Shown here piece by piece: positions 42,026 to 51,047 of a stretch of 64,000 nt of DNA. The stretch comes from Spirochaetia bacterium. GTDB lineage: Bacteria; Spirochaetota; Spirochaetia; Sphaerochaetales; Sphaerochaetaceae. The translations under genes were made by a program, and so were the position numbers. Positions within the stretch are counted from its first letter, which is position 1, and every line of letters begins with the position of its first letter. The notes beneath the pieces are model-generated. The model ran no database searches and was not told the DNA's origin. It worked only from the letters and a program-made list of their open reading frames with translations. The stretch is from assembly GCA_022482625.1 (NCBI GenBank), contig JAKVOU010000001.1:62001-126000 (forward strand). The letters are read 5' to 3'.

Positions 42026-43414
42026 CTAGAACTCGGCGTTTCCTGCTGTCCGTGGATAAGGAATTACGTCCCTGATGTTGGAAACTCCGGTAACGTACTG
42101 GACAACCCGTTCGAAGCCCAAGCCGAATCCGGCATGAGGTACAGAACCATATTTGCGCAGGTCCATGTACCACCAGTAATTCTTTTCATCAAGGTCAAGT
42201 TCTGCCATCCTTGTCCTGAGCGTCTCAAGGTTTGCTTCCCTTTCTGATCCTCCGATGATCTCGCCCAGCCTTGGCACAAGCACATCCATGCCACGTACGG
42301 TCTTTCCGTCTTCGTTGAGCTTCATGTAGAAAGCCTTGATTTCCTTCGGATAGTCCGTGACGATGACCGGAGACTTGCAGACTGTTTCGGTAAGATAGCG
42401 TTCATGTTCCGTCTGCAGGTCAGATCCCCAGTGGACGGGATATTCAAACTTGTCATTTACCTTTTCCAGTTCAGTTATGGCATCGGTATAGGTCATATGG
42501 GCAAAAGGCGTGTCAATGACGTGCTGAAGAGTTTCCCTGACGCCCTTTTCCACGAACTTTGAGAAGAATTCCATATCTTCGCTGCAGTCGTTGAGCACTT
42601 TGCTGAAAAGGAATTTCAGGAAGGCTTCCGCAACTTTCATGTTGCCATCCAATTCCATGAATGCCATTTCAGGTTCTATCATCCAGAATTCTGCCAGATG
42701 ACGCTTCGTATTGGAATTTTCAGCCCTGAAAGTCGGCCCGAAGGTATAGATGTTCTTGAAAGCCATGGCGTAGGTTTCCCCTTCGAGCTGTCCGCTGACG
42801 GTAAGGTTTGCCTGCTTGCCGAAGAAATCCTTGCTGTAGTCGACTTTTCCTTCTGCGGTCTTCGGCACATTCGCAAGGTCAAGCGTCGTAACCTGGAACA
42901 TTTCGCCGGCTCCTTCTGCGTCACTAGTGCTGATCAAAGGAGTATTGACATAGATGAATCCATTGTCCTGGAAAAATTCATGGATACCGTAGGCAAGTGT
43001 GTTCCTTACCCGCATCACTGCACCGAACAGGTTTGTCCTAGGGCGAAGATGTGCTATTTCCCGCAGGTATTCCTCCGAGTGCCGTTTCTTCTGCAGCGGG
43101 TAATCGGCAGGTGAAGGACCTACGACCGTGAGGTTCCTGCAGGACATTTCAACAGCTTGGTTTCCACCCTCGCTCTTGACTATCGGTCCTTCGCAAACCA
43201 ACGCTGCCCCTGTGTTTATCTGTGGCAGCAAGTCTGCCAGGTTTGCCAGTTTTTCCTTGTCGATGACAATCTGCAGACCTTTGAGGCAGGAGCCGTCATT
43301 AAGTTCAAGAAAACATACATTCTTGCTTTCTCTCTTTGTCCGTACCCACCCCTCGGCCGTAAGGAGCTCTGGCCCTGGTTCTTTCTTCAGCAACTGGGAA
43401 ATTCTGTCTTTCAT
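42026..43414 (-). CDS. asnS: Asparaginyl-tRNA synthetase
   Basis: A 462-residue class IIb synthetase. The OB-fold anticodon-binding domain holds TAEGWVRTKRESKNVCFLELNDGS. Motif 2 is in the FGPTFRAENSNTKRHLAEFWMIEPE region, and motif 3 is GFGLGFERVVQYVTG. HMTYTDAI and the insert before motif 3 fit AsnS rather than AspS. The start is MKDRISQLL at 43414, which has no Shine-Dalgarno of its own and follows an 8-codon mini-ORF. Confidence 0.93.
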   Translation of the reverse strand: MKDRISQLLKKEPGPELLTAEGWVRTKRESKNVCFLELNDGSCLKGLQIVIDKEKLANLADLLPQINTGAALVCEGPIVKSEGGNQAVEMSCRNLTVVGPSPADYPLQKKRHSEEYLREIAHLRPRTNLFGAVMRVRNTLAYGIHEFFQDNGFIYVNTPLISTSDAEGAGEMFQVTTLDLANVPKTAEGKVDYSKDFFGKQANLTVSGQLEGETYAMAFKNIYTFGPTFRAENSNTKRHLAEFWMIEPEMAFMELDGNMKVAEAFLKFLFSKVLNDCSEDMEFFSKFVEKGVRETLQHVIDTPFAHMTYTDAITELEKVNDKFEYPVHWGSDLQTEHERYLTETVCKSPVIVTDYPKEIKAFYMKLNEDGKTVRGMDVLVPRLGEIIGGSEREANLETLRTRMAELDLDEKNYWWYMDLRKYGSVPHAGFGLGFERVVQYVTGVSNIRDVIPYPRTAGNAEF

Positions 43415-43425
43415 TGCTACGTAAG

Positions 43426-43452
43426 CTACATGGCCGCGTCTGAACGGTCCAT
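43426..43452 (-). CDS. Eight-codon upstream ORF before asnS
   Basis: On the minus strand a perfect AGGAGG (43466-43461), eight bases from ATG, starts M-D-R-S-D-A-A-M-stop (43452-43426). Its stop is 11 bases before the asnS ATG. It is out of frame with asnS. It contains no Asn codons, so it is not a classic attenuation peptide; translational coupling or re-initiation is the likely use. Confidence 0.4.
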   Translation of the reverse strand: MDRSDAAM

Positions 43453-43694
43453 GGAACTTTCCTCCTATCAAATTCAATTGTTGTCGTATACCTGTACGAT
43501 TCCACTGCGAAATTGAAAAAAAAGCAACCTACCGTCTGCAGGTGTTTTTATTTTTCCAGTATATGTTGGAAATCATGTAATTATCAATGTTTTTTCCCTT
43601 GGCCGTCAAGTCATCGGGGAAAAAAAACGATGGACAGATAATTTTTTAATTCGGATTGCCTTTGCCGGGATAGAGGACAGTCAGATATTTATAC

Positions 43695-43720
43695 TTGACA
43701 TTATTTGCCATAAATGTCAA
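43695..43720. promoter_or_regulatory. Inverted repeat upstream of an acyl-CoA synthetase, candidate operator
   Basis: TTGACATT (43695-43702) and AATGTCAA (43713-43720) are perfect 8-bp arms with a 10-bp centre. TTGACA could also be a -35, but no -10 at normal spacing is convincing. Related TGTCA/TAGACA words follow at 43722-43756. The rest of 43453-43785 is AT-rich without a gene. Confidence 0.45.
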
Positions 43721-43785
43721 AATAGACAAAAATATATAAAAGTGTCAGAATAAAAACAATGGCCATGACTGGCAAGGAGACAAAT

Positions 43786-45669
43786 ATGCAGACCATAGCA
43801 CAGATGTTCCATGCAAACGTACAGCGATATCCTGATCTGGATGTCATCTGGGAAAGAAAATCCGGCAAAGGTGCTTTTGTGCCGGTTACTTACCTTGCTT
43901 TTGAAAAAAAGGTGCTGGCTTTGGCGACAGGACTTAGGCAGTTGGGTATCAGAAGAGGTGACATGGTTGCTATCCTTGCTGACAACAGTTCAAAATGGTT
44001 GCTCAGTGACCTTGCGCTCCAGTATTTGGGAGCAACGGATGTACCTCGGGGTACGGATGCGACGGACCAGGAAATCCTGCAGATACTTTCGACCTGTGAG
44101 GCTCACACCTGTTTCGCTGCTGACCAGGCAATGCTTGCAAGGCTGGAAAAACTCAAGGAACAGCTTCCTGCCTTGCAGAGGGTCATCATACTTCAGCAGA
44201 AAGATACTTCAGTTCCTTGTAATTCTTTTGAAGTGATTGACTTCAACAGCTTGCTTGTCGGTATTCCGTCCAGCTCTTCAGAGACAGAAATCTTGGCTGG
44301 ACTGGCTGATGGGCAAGGCGAGGATATCGCTACGGTCATCTTTACCAGCGGTACGACAGGACTGTGCAAGGGAGTCATGCTGACCCATGGCAATTTCATG
44401 TACCAGTTCAGGCATCTTCAGCAGATTGTCGACGGGGCATTCCAACCGGGACAGCGTTGGCTGTCCGTACTGCCCATCTGGCATATCTTTGAGCGTATGG
44501 CAACCTATGTTGCCTTGTCCTATGGGCAGTGCATTGCTTACTCCAAGCCGCTGGGTAGCCGGCTTATGCTTGATTTCAAGCAGGTAGAACCTCATTGGTT
44601 TGCATCGGTGCCAAGAATATGGGAGATGATTTACAAGGGTGTCTGGAATAAAGTCGAACGTAGCAATGAGGTTGAGAAGGCTATCGGCAGGTTTTCTTTC
44701 GCAGTGGGTACTGCCTATCGCGATAATCTCAACATTTTCAATGATAGTTTTCCTGATTTTGGTTCAGGTCGGAAGAAAAGCCGTACCAAGGCCGCAGTGA
44801 AGGTTGCTTTGCTTTTTCCTTTTGCAAAGTTCGCTGATGCTGCTGTATTTTCCAAGTTGAGGAAAAATTTCGGTCCCAATCTGATCGCAGGGGTTTCCGG
44901 AGGCGGTTCCCTTCCTGCCATGATCGACCGGTTCTTTGATGCCTGTGGCATCAGGCTGCTGGATGGCTATGGGATGACCGAGACCGGTCCGATTATTTCC
45001 GTACGCAGGCTCCATGGGGGCAGGCTCGGTGCCATGTCGGTTCTTGACGGTACCCGGGTAAGGATACTGAAAGACGATGGCAGCGAAGCTTCCATCGGGG
45101 AGAAGGGCGTGCTGTGGGTCAATGGACCTCAGGTGATGAAAGGCTATTTCAAGATGGAAGGCGAAACGAAGAAGGTCTTCGATAAAGAAGGATTCCTCAA
45201 TACCGGGGACCTGGTACGGAAGACTGTCAGCGGTGAGATTGTCATAGCAGGACGTGCAAAGGATACCATCGTGCTTGCCGGTGGAGAAAACCTTGAACCT
45301 GTGCCGATAGAAGCAAAGATACTCGAAGATGATGTGTTTGCCAATGCTGTGGTAATCGGGCAGGACAGGAAATTCCTTTCGGCCCTTGTTGTCCTGGATC
45401 CTGCGAATATAAAAGAGTATCTGGCTTCTGCCAATCTGCCGACCATAGGGACTCCGAATTATTTCCAGGAGCTACGGTCCCTGATACTCAGAAGGATAGA
45501 AGACAAGGTCAACATCCGTGCTGGATTCAAGAAATATGAGCAGATTGCCAAGGTGTATATATTGGATAAGCCATTTGAAGTCGGAAAAGAACTGAGCGCA
45601 AAACATGAACTCAAGCGCTTTGCCATTGAAAAACTATATCAGAAGGAGATCAATGCACTCTATACATAA
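43786..45669 (+). CDS. Long-chain acyl-CoA synthetase (FACL type)
   Basis: A 627-residue AMP-forming ligase, the long eukaryote-like form. Visible are VIFTSGTTGLCKGVMLTHGN, LPIWHIFERMATYVALSYG, WFASVPRIWEMIYKGV, GYGMTETGPIIS, FLNTGDLV and AGRAKDTIVLAGGENLEP, with the conserved Lys region near ELSAKHELKRFAI. The start at 43786 has AAGGAG six bases upstream. First gene of a plus-strand run that ends with DAHP synthase and DJ-1. Confidence 0.9.
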   Translation: MQTIAQMFHANVQRYPDLDVIWERKSGKGAFVPVTYLAFEKKVLALATGLRQLGIRRGDMVAILADNSSKWLLSDLALQYLGATDVPRGTDATDQEILQILSTCEAHTCFAADQAMLARLEKLKEQLPALQRVIILQQKDTSVPCNSFEVIDFNSLLVGIPSSSSETEILAGLADGQGEDIATVIFTSGTTGLCKGVMLTHGNFMYQFRHLQQIVDGAFQPGQRWLSVLPIWHIFERMATYVALSYGQCIAYSKPLGSRLMLDFKQVEPHWFASVPRIWEMIYKGVWNKVERSNEVEKAIGRFSFAVGTAYRDNLNIFNDSFPDFGSGRKKSRTKAAVKVALLFPFAKFADAAVFSKLRKNFGPNLIAGVSGGGSLPAMIDRFFDACGIRLLDGYGMTETGPIISVRRLHGGRLGAMSVLDGTRVRILKDDGSEASIGEKGVLWVNGPQVMKGYFKMEGETKKVFDKEGFLNTGDLVRKTVSGEIVIAGRAKDTIVLAGGENLEPVPIEAKILEDDVFANAVVIGQDRKFLSALVVLDPANIKEYLASANLPTIGTPNYFQELRSLILRRIEDKVNIRAGFKKYEQIAKVYILDKPFEVGKELSAKHELKRFAIEKLYQKEINALYT

Positions 45670-45725
45670 ACCTGCTGTTGTCATTTTTCTCTTGGTTTCG
45701 TATCATAGGCGCCAGGGAGCACTAT

Positions 45726-46061
45726 ATGTTGCAGATCATCGGATGGAGAAACTGCCGGCAGACGCAGAAGGCTATGAGAAATTGCCGTGAATCCCGTGTG
45801 GACTTCCAGTTCGTCGACCTAGGGAAAAGGGAACTTTCCGCAGGGGAATGGGAACATATTTTTACTGCTGTTGATGCAGAAGACTTGCTTGACAAGGATA
45901 GCAGCTATTACAAAAAGAATGGCTATGAGTACAGGACTTATGATGTCAGGGAAGAATTGATTGAACATCCCCAGCTGATGAAGACCCCGATACTTCGCAG
46001 CAAAGGACGTGTAGCCGTTGGCTTTGACCGGGCAACGTTGGGAACATGGGGGATAGTATAA
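45726..46061 (+). CDS. ArsC/Spx-family thioredoxin-fold protein
   Basis: A 111-residue protein of the arsenate-reductase/Spx/YffB superfamily. The single active-site Cys is in GWRNCRQTQKAMRNC, followed by FQFVDLGKREL. The C-terminal LIEHPQLMKTPILRSKGRVAVGFD is the family's xxPxLIKRPIVxxxxxxxxGF. Lacking the CxxC of Spx, it is most like YffB/ArsC thiol reductases. GGGAG lies six bases before the ATG. It sits between acyl-CoA synthetase and MBL genes. Confidence 0.8.
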   Translation: MLQIIGWRNCRQTQKAMRNCRESRVDFQFVDLGKRELSAGEWEHIFTAVDAEDLLDKDSSYYKKNGYEYRTYDVREELIEHPQLMKTPILRSKGRVAVGFDRATLGTWGIV

Positions 46062-46063
46062 AT

Positions 46064-46840
46064 ATGTTCCACGCAGTATTAGGGTCAGGTTCCTGTGGAA
46101 ATGGCTATGTATTCTATGACGGCAAGGATGCCGTGCTGATCGATGATGGTTTTTCCCTTGCCGAATTGAAACGTCGTCTGGTACAGTTTGATGTCCCTCT
46201 TGATGCAGTCCGGTGTGTTTTCCTGACTCATTTCCATCCTGACCATCATCGGGGTCTTGGCGTATTCGCCAGGAAACTCGGTCTTCCTGTGTACATGAAC
46301 AGGGAAGGTGTGGAAGGTGAGCGTACCAAATTTGCCAAGTTGGGTTTGCCGGAAGAAACGGTAAGGCTTACTGAGCCGTCTGTACCTGTTGCTGTCGGAA
46401 ACTTCTGCCTCAGCAGTTTCAAGACAAGCCATGACAGCAAGGGGAGCGTCGGTTACTTCATTTCCCGTGGCAGTGAGCATGTGACTCTTATTACCGATAC
46501 AGGTACTACCAGCTCTGAAATGGCAGGATATGCCTATGCGAGTGACATGCTGTATCTGGAAGCGAATTATGATCCTCAGATGCTGCAGGAAGGTGCCTAT
46601 CCGGCTTTTCTCAAGCAACGTATAAGCGGCAAGTGGGGACATTTGTCAAATACTCAGGCTTTCCAGTTCATTAAGGATAGCGGTTTTCATGGAAATGCTG
46701 TATTCTTTATACATCTGTCCCGTAATAACAATACGGTTGATTTGGTCAATGCAGGAGCCCAAAGTTGTAATTTTCCTTTCTTTACTTTTGCATGTCCACG
46801 GGGCGAAGCAGTGAATCCGGCGGAGGTGCTTCATGGCTAG
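46064..46840 (+). CDS. Metallo-beta-lactamase-fold hydrolase (YycJ/WalJ-like)
   Basis: A 258-residue MBL protein. The N-terminus VLGSGSCGNGYVFYDG and DDGFSLAELKRRL are typical of YycJ-type exonuclease-like proteins. Metal ligands appear in LTHFHPDHHRGL (HxHxDH), SHDSKGSVGYFIS, LITDTG and, near the C-terminus, GKWGHLSN and IHLSRNNN. WalJ proteins have been linked to DNA processing in firmicutes. The start at 46064 follows the previous stop by two bases. Confidence 0.82.
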   Translation: MFHAVLGSGSCGNGYVFYDGKDAVLIDDGFSLAELKRRLVQFDVPLDAVRCVFLTHFHPDHHRGLGVFARKLGLPVYMNREGVEGERTKFAKLGLPEETVRLTEPSVPVAVGNFCLSSFKTSHDSKGSVGYFISRGSEHVTLITDTGTTSSEMAGYAYASDMLYLEANYDPQMLQEGAYPAFLKQRISGKWGHLSNTQAFQFIKDSGFHGNAVFFIHLSRNNNTVDLVNAGAQSCNFPFFTFACPRGEAVNPAEVLHG

Positions 46841-48683
46841 CAGGAAAGTTGTCAAGGGAAAGATGCCCAGACATATGGAAGTCATGACCTATAAAAAGTG
46901 TTTGGCTATAAAAAGGCCCGATGGGATCCGGATGCGGAGCCTGGACAAGTTTACTATGCCGGCACTCCTTCGTTGTACGGTATCAAGGAATTTCAAGCGT
47001 CCTTATCTTGCTACATACGGCGACGAAGAATATATCACCTATGGCAAATTCAATGTAATGGTCCAGAATGCCATGGCCTTTATGGTCGAAAAGGGTATGC
47101 ATCCGCAACAGAGGATTGCATTGGTCGGTGAATCTTGCCCGAATTGGATGATTGCCTATTTTGCGACGACCTGCATGGATTGCATTGCCGTACCTATACT
47201 TCCTGATTTCTCTGCCAAGGAAATGAATATGATCCTTGATCATTGCGGCGCAGAGGCTGTGGTAGTCAATTGCAAGCAGGTCGAAAAGGTGCTTCCTTAT
47301 CTGAAGCAGCATCCTGATGTCCCGCTTGTCCGTCTCGATGACCTGTTCTACATTCCCAAGAATGTCCGTGGGGAGATCATGGGACGGAAGGATTTCTGTG
47401 AATCACCAGGAATAGATCTCAGCCGTTTCAAGCATAGTAGGAAACTTGATGAACAGATTTCGGCGCTGCAGGTTGAGGAAGAGGACCTTGCGTCGATCAT
47501 CTATACCAGCGGTACCACAGGAACCAGCAAAGGCGTCATGCTTACCCACAGGAACCTGCTGTCAAATGCTGATGAGGGCAGTTATAAATTTGTCAAGATC
47601 CATCCGGGTTATACCTTGTTGTCCATTCTTCCTGTCAGCCATGTCTATGAGTTTACCATCGGACAGCTGGTGCTGATGATGAACGGGGGAAAAGTCTGTT
47701 TCCTTGGCAAGCCGCCGGCCCCTAGCATCCTGATGCCTGCCTTGGCTAAGATCAGGCCACGGATCATACTTTCGGTTCCTTTGCTGATGGAGAAGGTCTA
47801 TCGTTCGGCAGTATTGCCTGCCATACAGGGCAACAAGCTGCTGGCAATGCTGATGAGACATAGGTTGACTCGCAGGACGGTATCGAAGGTCATCGGCCGT
47901 AAGCTGATGATTACATTCGGAGGAAGGGTGAAATTCTTTGGTTTGGGAGGTGCTCCTCTTGATCCTGAGGTTGAAAAGTTCCTATACGATGCAAGGTTCC
48001 CCTATGCACTTGGATATGGCATGACTGAAACCAGTCCTCTCATAGCCGGTTGCAAGCCAAAGCACTCTGATCATAAATTGGGAACGATCGGCAAGTTGGT
48101 GACATACGTCAGTGTCAAGTTTGATCAAGTTGACCCAAAGACCGGCATAGGCGAAATCATGGTAAAAGGTCCGAACCTGATGAAAGGCTACTACAAGAGG
48201 GATGATCTCAATGCCGAGGTGTTTACAGAAAACGGTTATTTCCGTACTGGTGATTTGGGTATCATGAAAGGCAACCGGCTTTGCCTGAGGGGAAGGTCAA
48301 AGACGATGATTTTAGGCGCAGGGGGAGAGAACATCTATCCTGAGTCAATTGAGAACCTGCTCAACAACATGGAGTTCGTGCAGGAATCCCTTGTCGTACC
48401 GGATGGCGCAGGGCTGATGGCATTGATCAAGCTTGATCTGGAAGCTTATGCTGCCATAAAAAAACTTTCATACAATGATGCCAAGGTTGCCGCAGCAGAA
48501 TATGTGAACAAGCTGAAACGAGACGTGAACAAGGAATTGAATTCCTTCTCACGGCTCAATTCTGCCAAGGTGCAGGAAGAGCCGTTCCAGCGGACACCGA
48601 CATTGAAGATCAAACGATTTCTCTATACCCATAAACAGGAAGAAAAAAATAAGGATGATGATAATGGACACACCAAGACATGA
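46833..48683 (+). CDS. AMP-forming long-chain acyl-CoA synthetase
   Basis: A 616-residue ligase, third in the window. Visible are SIIYTSGTTGTSKGVMLTHRN, LPVSHVYEFTIGQLVLMM, PRIILSVPLLMEKVYR, GYGMTETSPLIAGC, YFRTGDLGIMKG and RGRSKTMILGAGGENIYPE. A basic N-terminal extension (ASRKVVKGKMPRHMEVMTYKK) precedes the fold. It overlaps the MBL gene by 8 bp, with GGAGG upstream. Confidence 0.87.
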   Translation: MASRKVVKGKMPRHMEVMTYKKCLAIKRPDGIRMRSLDKFTMPALLRCTVSRNFKRPYLATYGDEEYITYGKFNVMVQNAMAFMVEKGMHPQQRIALVGESCPNWMIAYFATTCMDCIAVPILPDFSAKEMNMILDHCGAEAVVVNCKQVEKVLPYLKQHPDVPLVRLDDLFYIPKNVRGEIMGRKDFCESPGIDLSRFKHSRKLDEQISALQVEEEDLASIIYTSGTTGTSKGVMLTHRNLLSNADEGSYKFVKIHPGYTLLSILPVSHVYEFTIGQLVLMMNGGKVCFLGKPPAPSILMPALAKIRPRIILSVPLLMEKVYRSAVLPAIQGNKLLAMLMRHRLTRRTVSKVIGRKLMITFGGRVKFFGLGGAPLDPEVEKFLYDARFPYALGYGMTETSPLIAGCKPKHSDHKLGTIGKLVTYVSVKFDQVDPKTGIGEIMVKGPNLMKGYYKRDDLNAEVFTENGYFRTGDLGIMKGNRLCLRGRSKTMILGAGGENIYPESIENLLNNMEFVQESLVVPDGAGLMALIKLDLEAYAAIKKLSYNDAKVAAAEYVNKLKRDVNKELNSFSRLNSAKVQEEPFQRTPTLKIKRFLYTHKQEEKNKDDDNGHTKT

Positions 48684-48704
48684 GAAAAAAGTGCGAGGGG
48701 TAGC

Positions 48705-49784
48705 ATGAGTACAGGCAATATAGATATCAGGATCAAAAGCTATGAACCGTTGATTACTCCTGCACAGCTCAATAAGAAATTTCCTCTTACCAAGGAACTT
48801 GAGGCAAAGATCAGGGAGAGCAGGGCGACGGTAAATGCAATTCTGAAGGGTGAAGACAAGCGTCTGCTTGCCATAGTCGGCCCTTGTTCGATACATGATC
48901 CGAAAGCTGCCCGTGAGTATGCTTCCAAGCTGAAAGTACTCAGCGACAGCCTGCAGGATGAAATTTTCATTGTCATGAGAACATACTTTGAAAAACCTAG
49001 GACGGTCGGCGGCTGGAAAGGTCTGATCGTAGATCCTGATATGGACCATTCCTACAAGATCGGCAAGGGACTGGAAGTAGCCAGGCATCTGTTGCTTGAA
49101 ATTACGGAGATCGGCCTTCCTGTCGGCTGTGAGGTGCTTGATCCTGTCGTTCCCCAGTACATTGACGAACTGATGAGTTGGTCGGCCATAGGCGCGAGAA
49201 CTACGGAAAGCCAGACACACCGGAACATTGCTTCCGGTCTGTCGGTTGCCGTAGGCTTCAAGAACAGTACCAACGGATGTGTTACCAATGCTATCAATGC
49301 CATAAAGTCATGCAATATTCCTGCGGCTTTCATCGGTATTGACCGCAATGGCAGCGATGTGGTGATACGGACTACCGGCAATGACCTTGGGCACCTGATC
49401 CTTCGCGGTGGTGACAGAGGCCCTAATTACTATGAGGACGAGGTTGAATTGGCAAAGCAGCGGATGGTAGAAGCCGGTCTCCAACCTCGGATTATCATTG
49501 ACTGTTCCCATGCAAATTCCCGCAAGAGATTTTCTCTGCAGTCACGGGTACTGCGTGCTGTCATTGATGAGGTCTGCTGGGGAGAACATGCAATCAGGGG
49601 CTTTATGCTTGAAAGCAACCTGTATGAAGGTTCCCAATGCCTTGATGATGATGTCAAGCTTAAGTATGGAGTATCAGTTACGGATGGCTGCATCGGTTTT
49701 GACGAGACGCAGAGAATCCTGACGGGAGCCTGTCAGCTGCTCCGTAGGGCAAAGTATGATGAGACATTGTCCCGCCCTCTGTAG
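48705..49784 (+). CDS. aroF: 3-deoxy-7-phosphoheptulonate synthase (DAHP synthase)
   Basis: A 359-residue type I DAHP synthase, first step of the shikimate pathway (PEP plus erythrose-4-phosphate). LLAIVGPCSIHDPKAA, MRTYFEKPRTVGGWKGL, GLPVGCEVLDP, SAIGARTTESQTHRNIASGLS, GFKNSTNG, LILRGGDRGPNY and IIDCSHANSRK are all conserved. The AroF/G/H type is feedback-regulated by aromatic amino acids; which one is not clear here. No other aro genes are adjacent. 21 bases after the acyl-CoA synthetase. Confidence 0.95.
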   Translation: MSTGNIDIRIKSYEPLITPAQLNKKFPLTKELEAKIRESRATVNAILKGEDKRLLAIVGPCSIHDPKAAREYASKLKVLSDSLQDEIFIVMRTYFEKPRTVGGWKGLIVDPDMDHSYKIGKGLEVARHLLLEITEIGLPVGCEVLDPVVPQYIDELMSWSAIGARTTESQTHRNIASGLSVAVGFKNSTNGCVTNAINAIKSCNIPAAFIGIDRNGSDVVIRTTGNDLGHLILRGGDRGPNYYEDEVELAKQRMVEAGLQPRIIIDCSHANSRKRFSLQSRVLRAVIDEVCWGEHAIRGFMLESNLYEGSQCLDDDVKLKYGVSVTDGCIGFDETQRILTGACQLLRRAKYDETLSRPL

Positions 49785-49820
49785 GTCGGGATGGCGACAA
49801 GCTGGCAAGGAGAAAAGATT

Positions 49821-50363
49821 ATGAATGCATTGGTATTGTTTGCAGATGGCAGCGAAGAAGCGGAAACAATCCTTCCCATTGACGTATTGCGTCGGGCCGG
49901 GGTCGAGGTTACCGTTGCAGGTGTCGGAGGCAAACATATTGTCGGCGCACATAAGGTAGCCGTCGAGACAGACAAGGATGTCGCCGACTGTGACAAGGTC
50001 TATGATATGATTGTCATTCCCGGTGGCATTCCCGGTGCTGTCAACATTGCAGAATCATATGAGGCCATGGAACGGATCATCAACACGGCTCAGAAAGGAA
50101 TCGTGGGTTGTATCTGTGCTTCGCCTGCTGTCGTGCTGGGCAAGACTGGAATTCTGGAAGGCCATGAAGCGACTTGTTATCCGGGAATGGAAAAGAGTTG
50201 TCCGTCTTTCAAGTTCTCAAAGAAACGTCTGGTAGTCGATGACCGTCTCATTACAGCCCAGGGACCGGCTGTTGCAATGGATTTTGCCTTTGCCTTGGTC
50301 GAGAAATTGCTTGGAAAGGCAAAGCGTGACGAAGTTGCCGAAGGCTTCCTCTACCTGCAGTAA
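49821..50363 (+). CDS. DJ-1/PfpI (ThiJ) family protein
   Basis: A 180-residue cytoplasmic flavodoxin-like protein. LFADGSEEAETILPIDVLRRAG is the DJ-1/YajL N-terminus with the conserved Glu. The nucleophilic Cys is in GCICASPAVVLG, with MIVIPGGIPGAVNI and ITAQGPAVAMDFAFALVE conserved. It is the DJ-1/YajL subgroup, linked to redox or glyoxal damage repair, though the substrate is disputed. The start at 49821 has AAGGAG eight bases upstream. Confidence 0.9.
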   Translation: MNALVLFADGSEEAETILPIDVLRRAGVEVTVAGVGGKHIVGAHKVAVETDKDVADCDKVYDMIVIPGGIPGAVNIAESYEAMERIINTAQKGIVGCICASPAVVLGKTGILEGHEATCYPGMEKSCPSFKFSKKRLVVDDRLITAQGPAVAMDFAFALVEKLLGKAKRDEVAEGFLYLQ

Positions 50364-50414
50364 TAAAAGTCAGGAAAGGCCAGCCTCCTTCCTAGGGGGC
50401 TGTACGATCCTGAT

Positions 50415-50828
50415 TCAACACCTGTGATGCTGCAGCATATGGACCAGAAGTCTTCCTCTTCTGTTGTCCCCATATGCCGTACAATATTCCTCAGCAGCTT
50501 CTTCTGCTGTTATGCTTGGGCGTTTCAACCTTTCGAAATACAGGTGGTCCACAAGCTCAAAATAAAGTTTCGATTTTTCTTTCTTTGGAAATGAAACATC
50601 GAATTCCCAACTGCAGACCAGTTTCATCAAAGGCCTGAATATAGTCTTGAAATAGCTTTCAGCGGCTTCTTCCCATGAAGGGGACGTGTGGGTGTCCAGT
50701 CCAAGGAAATACTTATGGCCGTCAATCTGTTCTTCTATTTCAAGGCAAGCCTTCTTGTCAAACGTATTGAACGTTTCTGCGGTAATGGCCCGCTCAAGCT
50801 TTGCTGTCGTTTCCCTATCCAGCGTCAT
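50415..50828 (-). CDS. Uncharacterised 137-residue protein
   Basis: I do not recognise this. It is soluble, mixed alpha/beta, rich in Glu, with no signal or membrane segment. Features are KKACLEIEEQIDGHKYFLGLDTH, an aromatic-rich centre (PSWEEAAESYFKTIFRP) and YCTAYGDNRRGRLLVHMLQ near the end. It is convergent with the DJ-1 gene; a CAGCCTCC/GGGGGCTG hairpin lies at 50382-50403 between them. A conserved hypothetical is most likely. No promoter is clear in the 219-bp gap to cysK2. Confidence 0.6.
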   Translation of the reverse strand: MTLDRETTAKLERAITAETFNTFDKKACLEIEEQIDGHKYFLGLDTHTSPSWEEAAESYFKTIFRPLMKLVCSWEFDVSFPKKEKSKLYFELVDHLYFERLKRPSITAEEAAEEYCTAYGDNRRGRLLVHMLQHHRC

Positions 50829-51047
50829 ATAATTATGCTCCTTGAATATTCATGGTAGGATTCCAATCCTTTGCCGGGTGTAAATATAATGCGAATATCT
50901 GCAAGTGAAAAGGGGGGTCTTGCCCGACAGAACGAAGAAAACCGGTAAATTGCCGTTTCTTTTCCTTGTGTACCGTGGAAAAGCATGTTCCGTTCTCATT
51001 GACTAAAGAAAACCTTTGAAGTAGTTTCTGTACAAGAGGTAGCCAAT

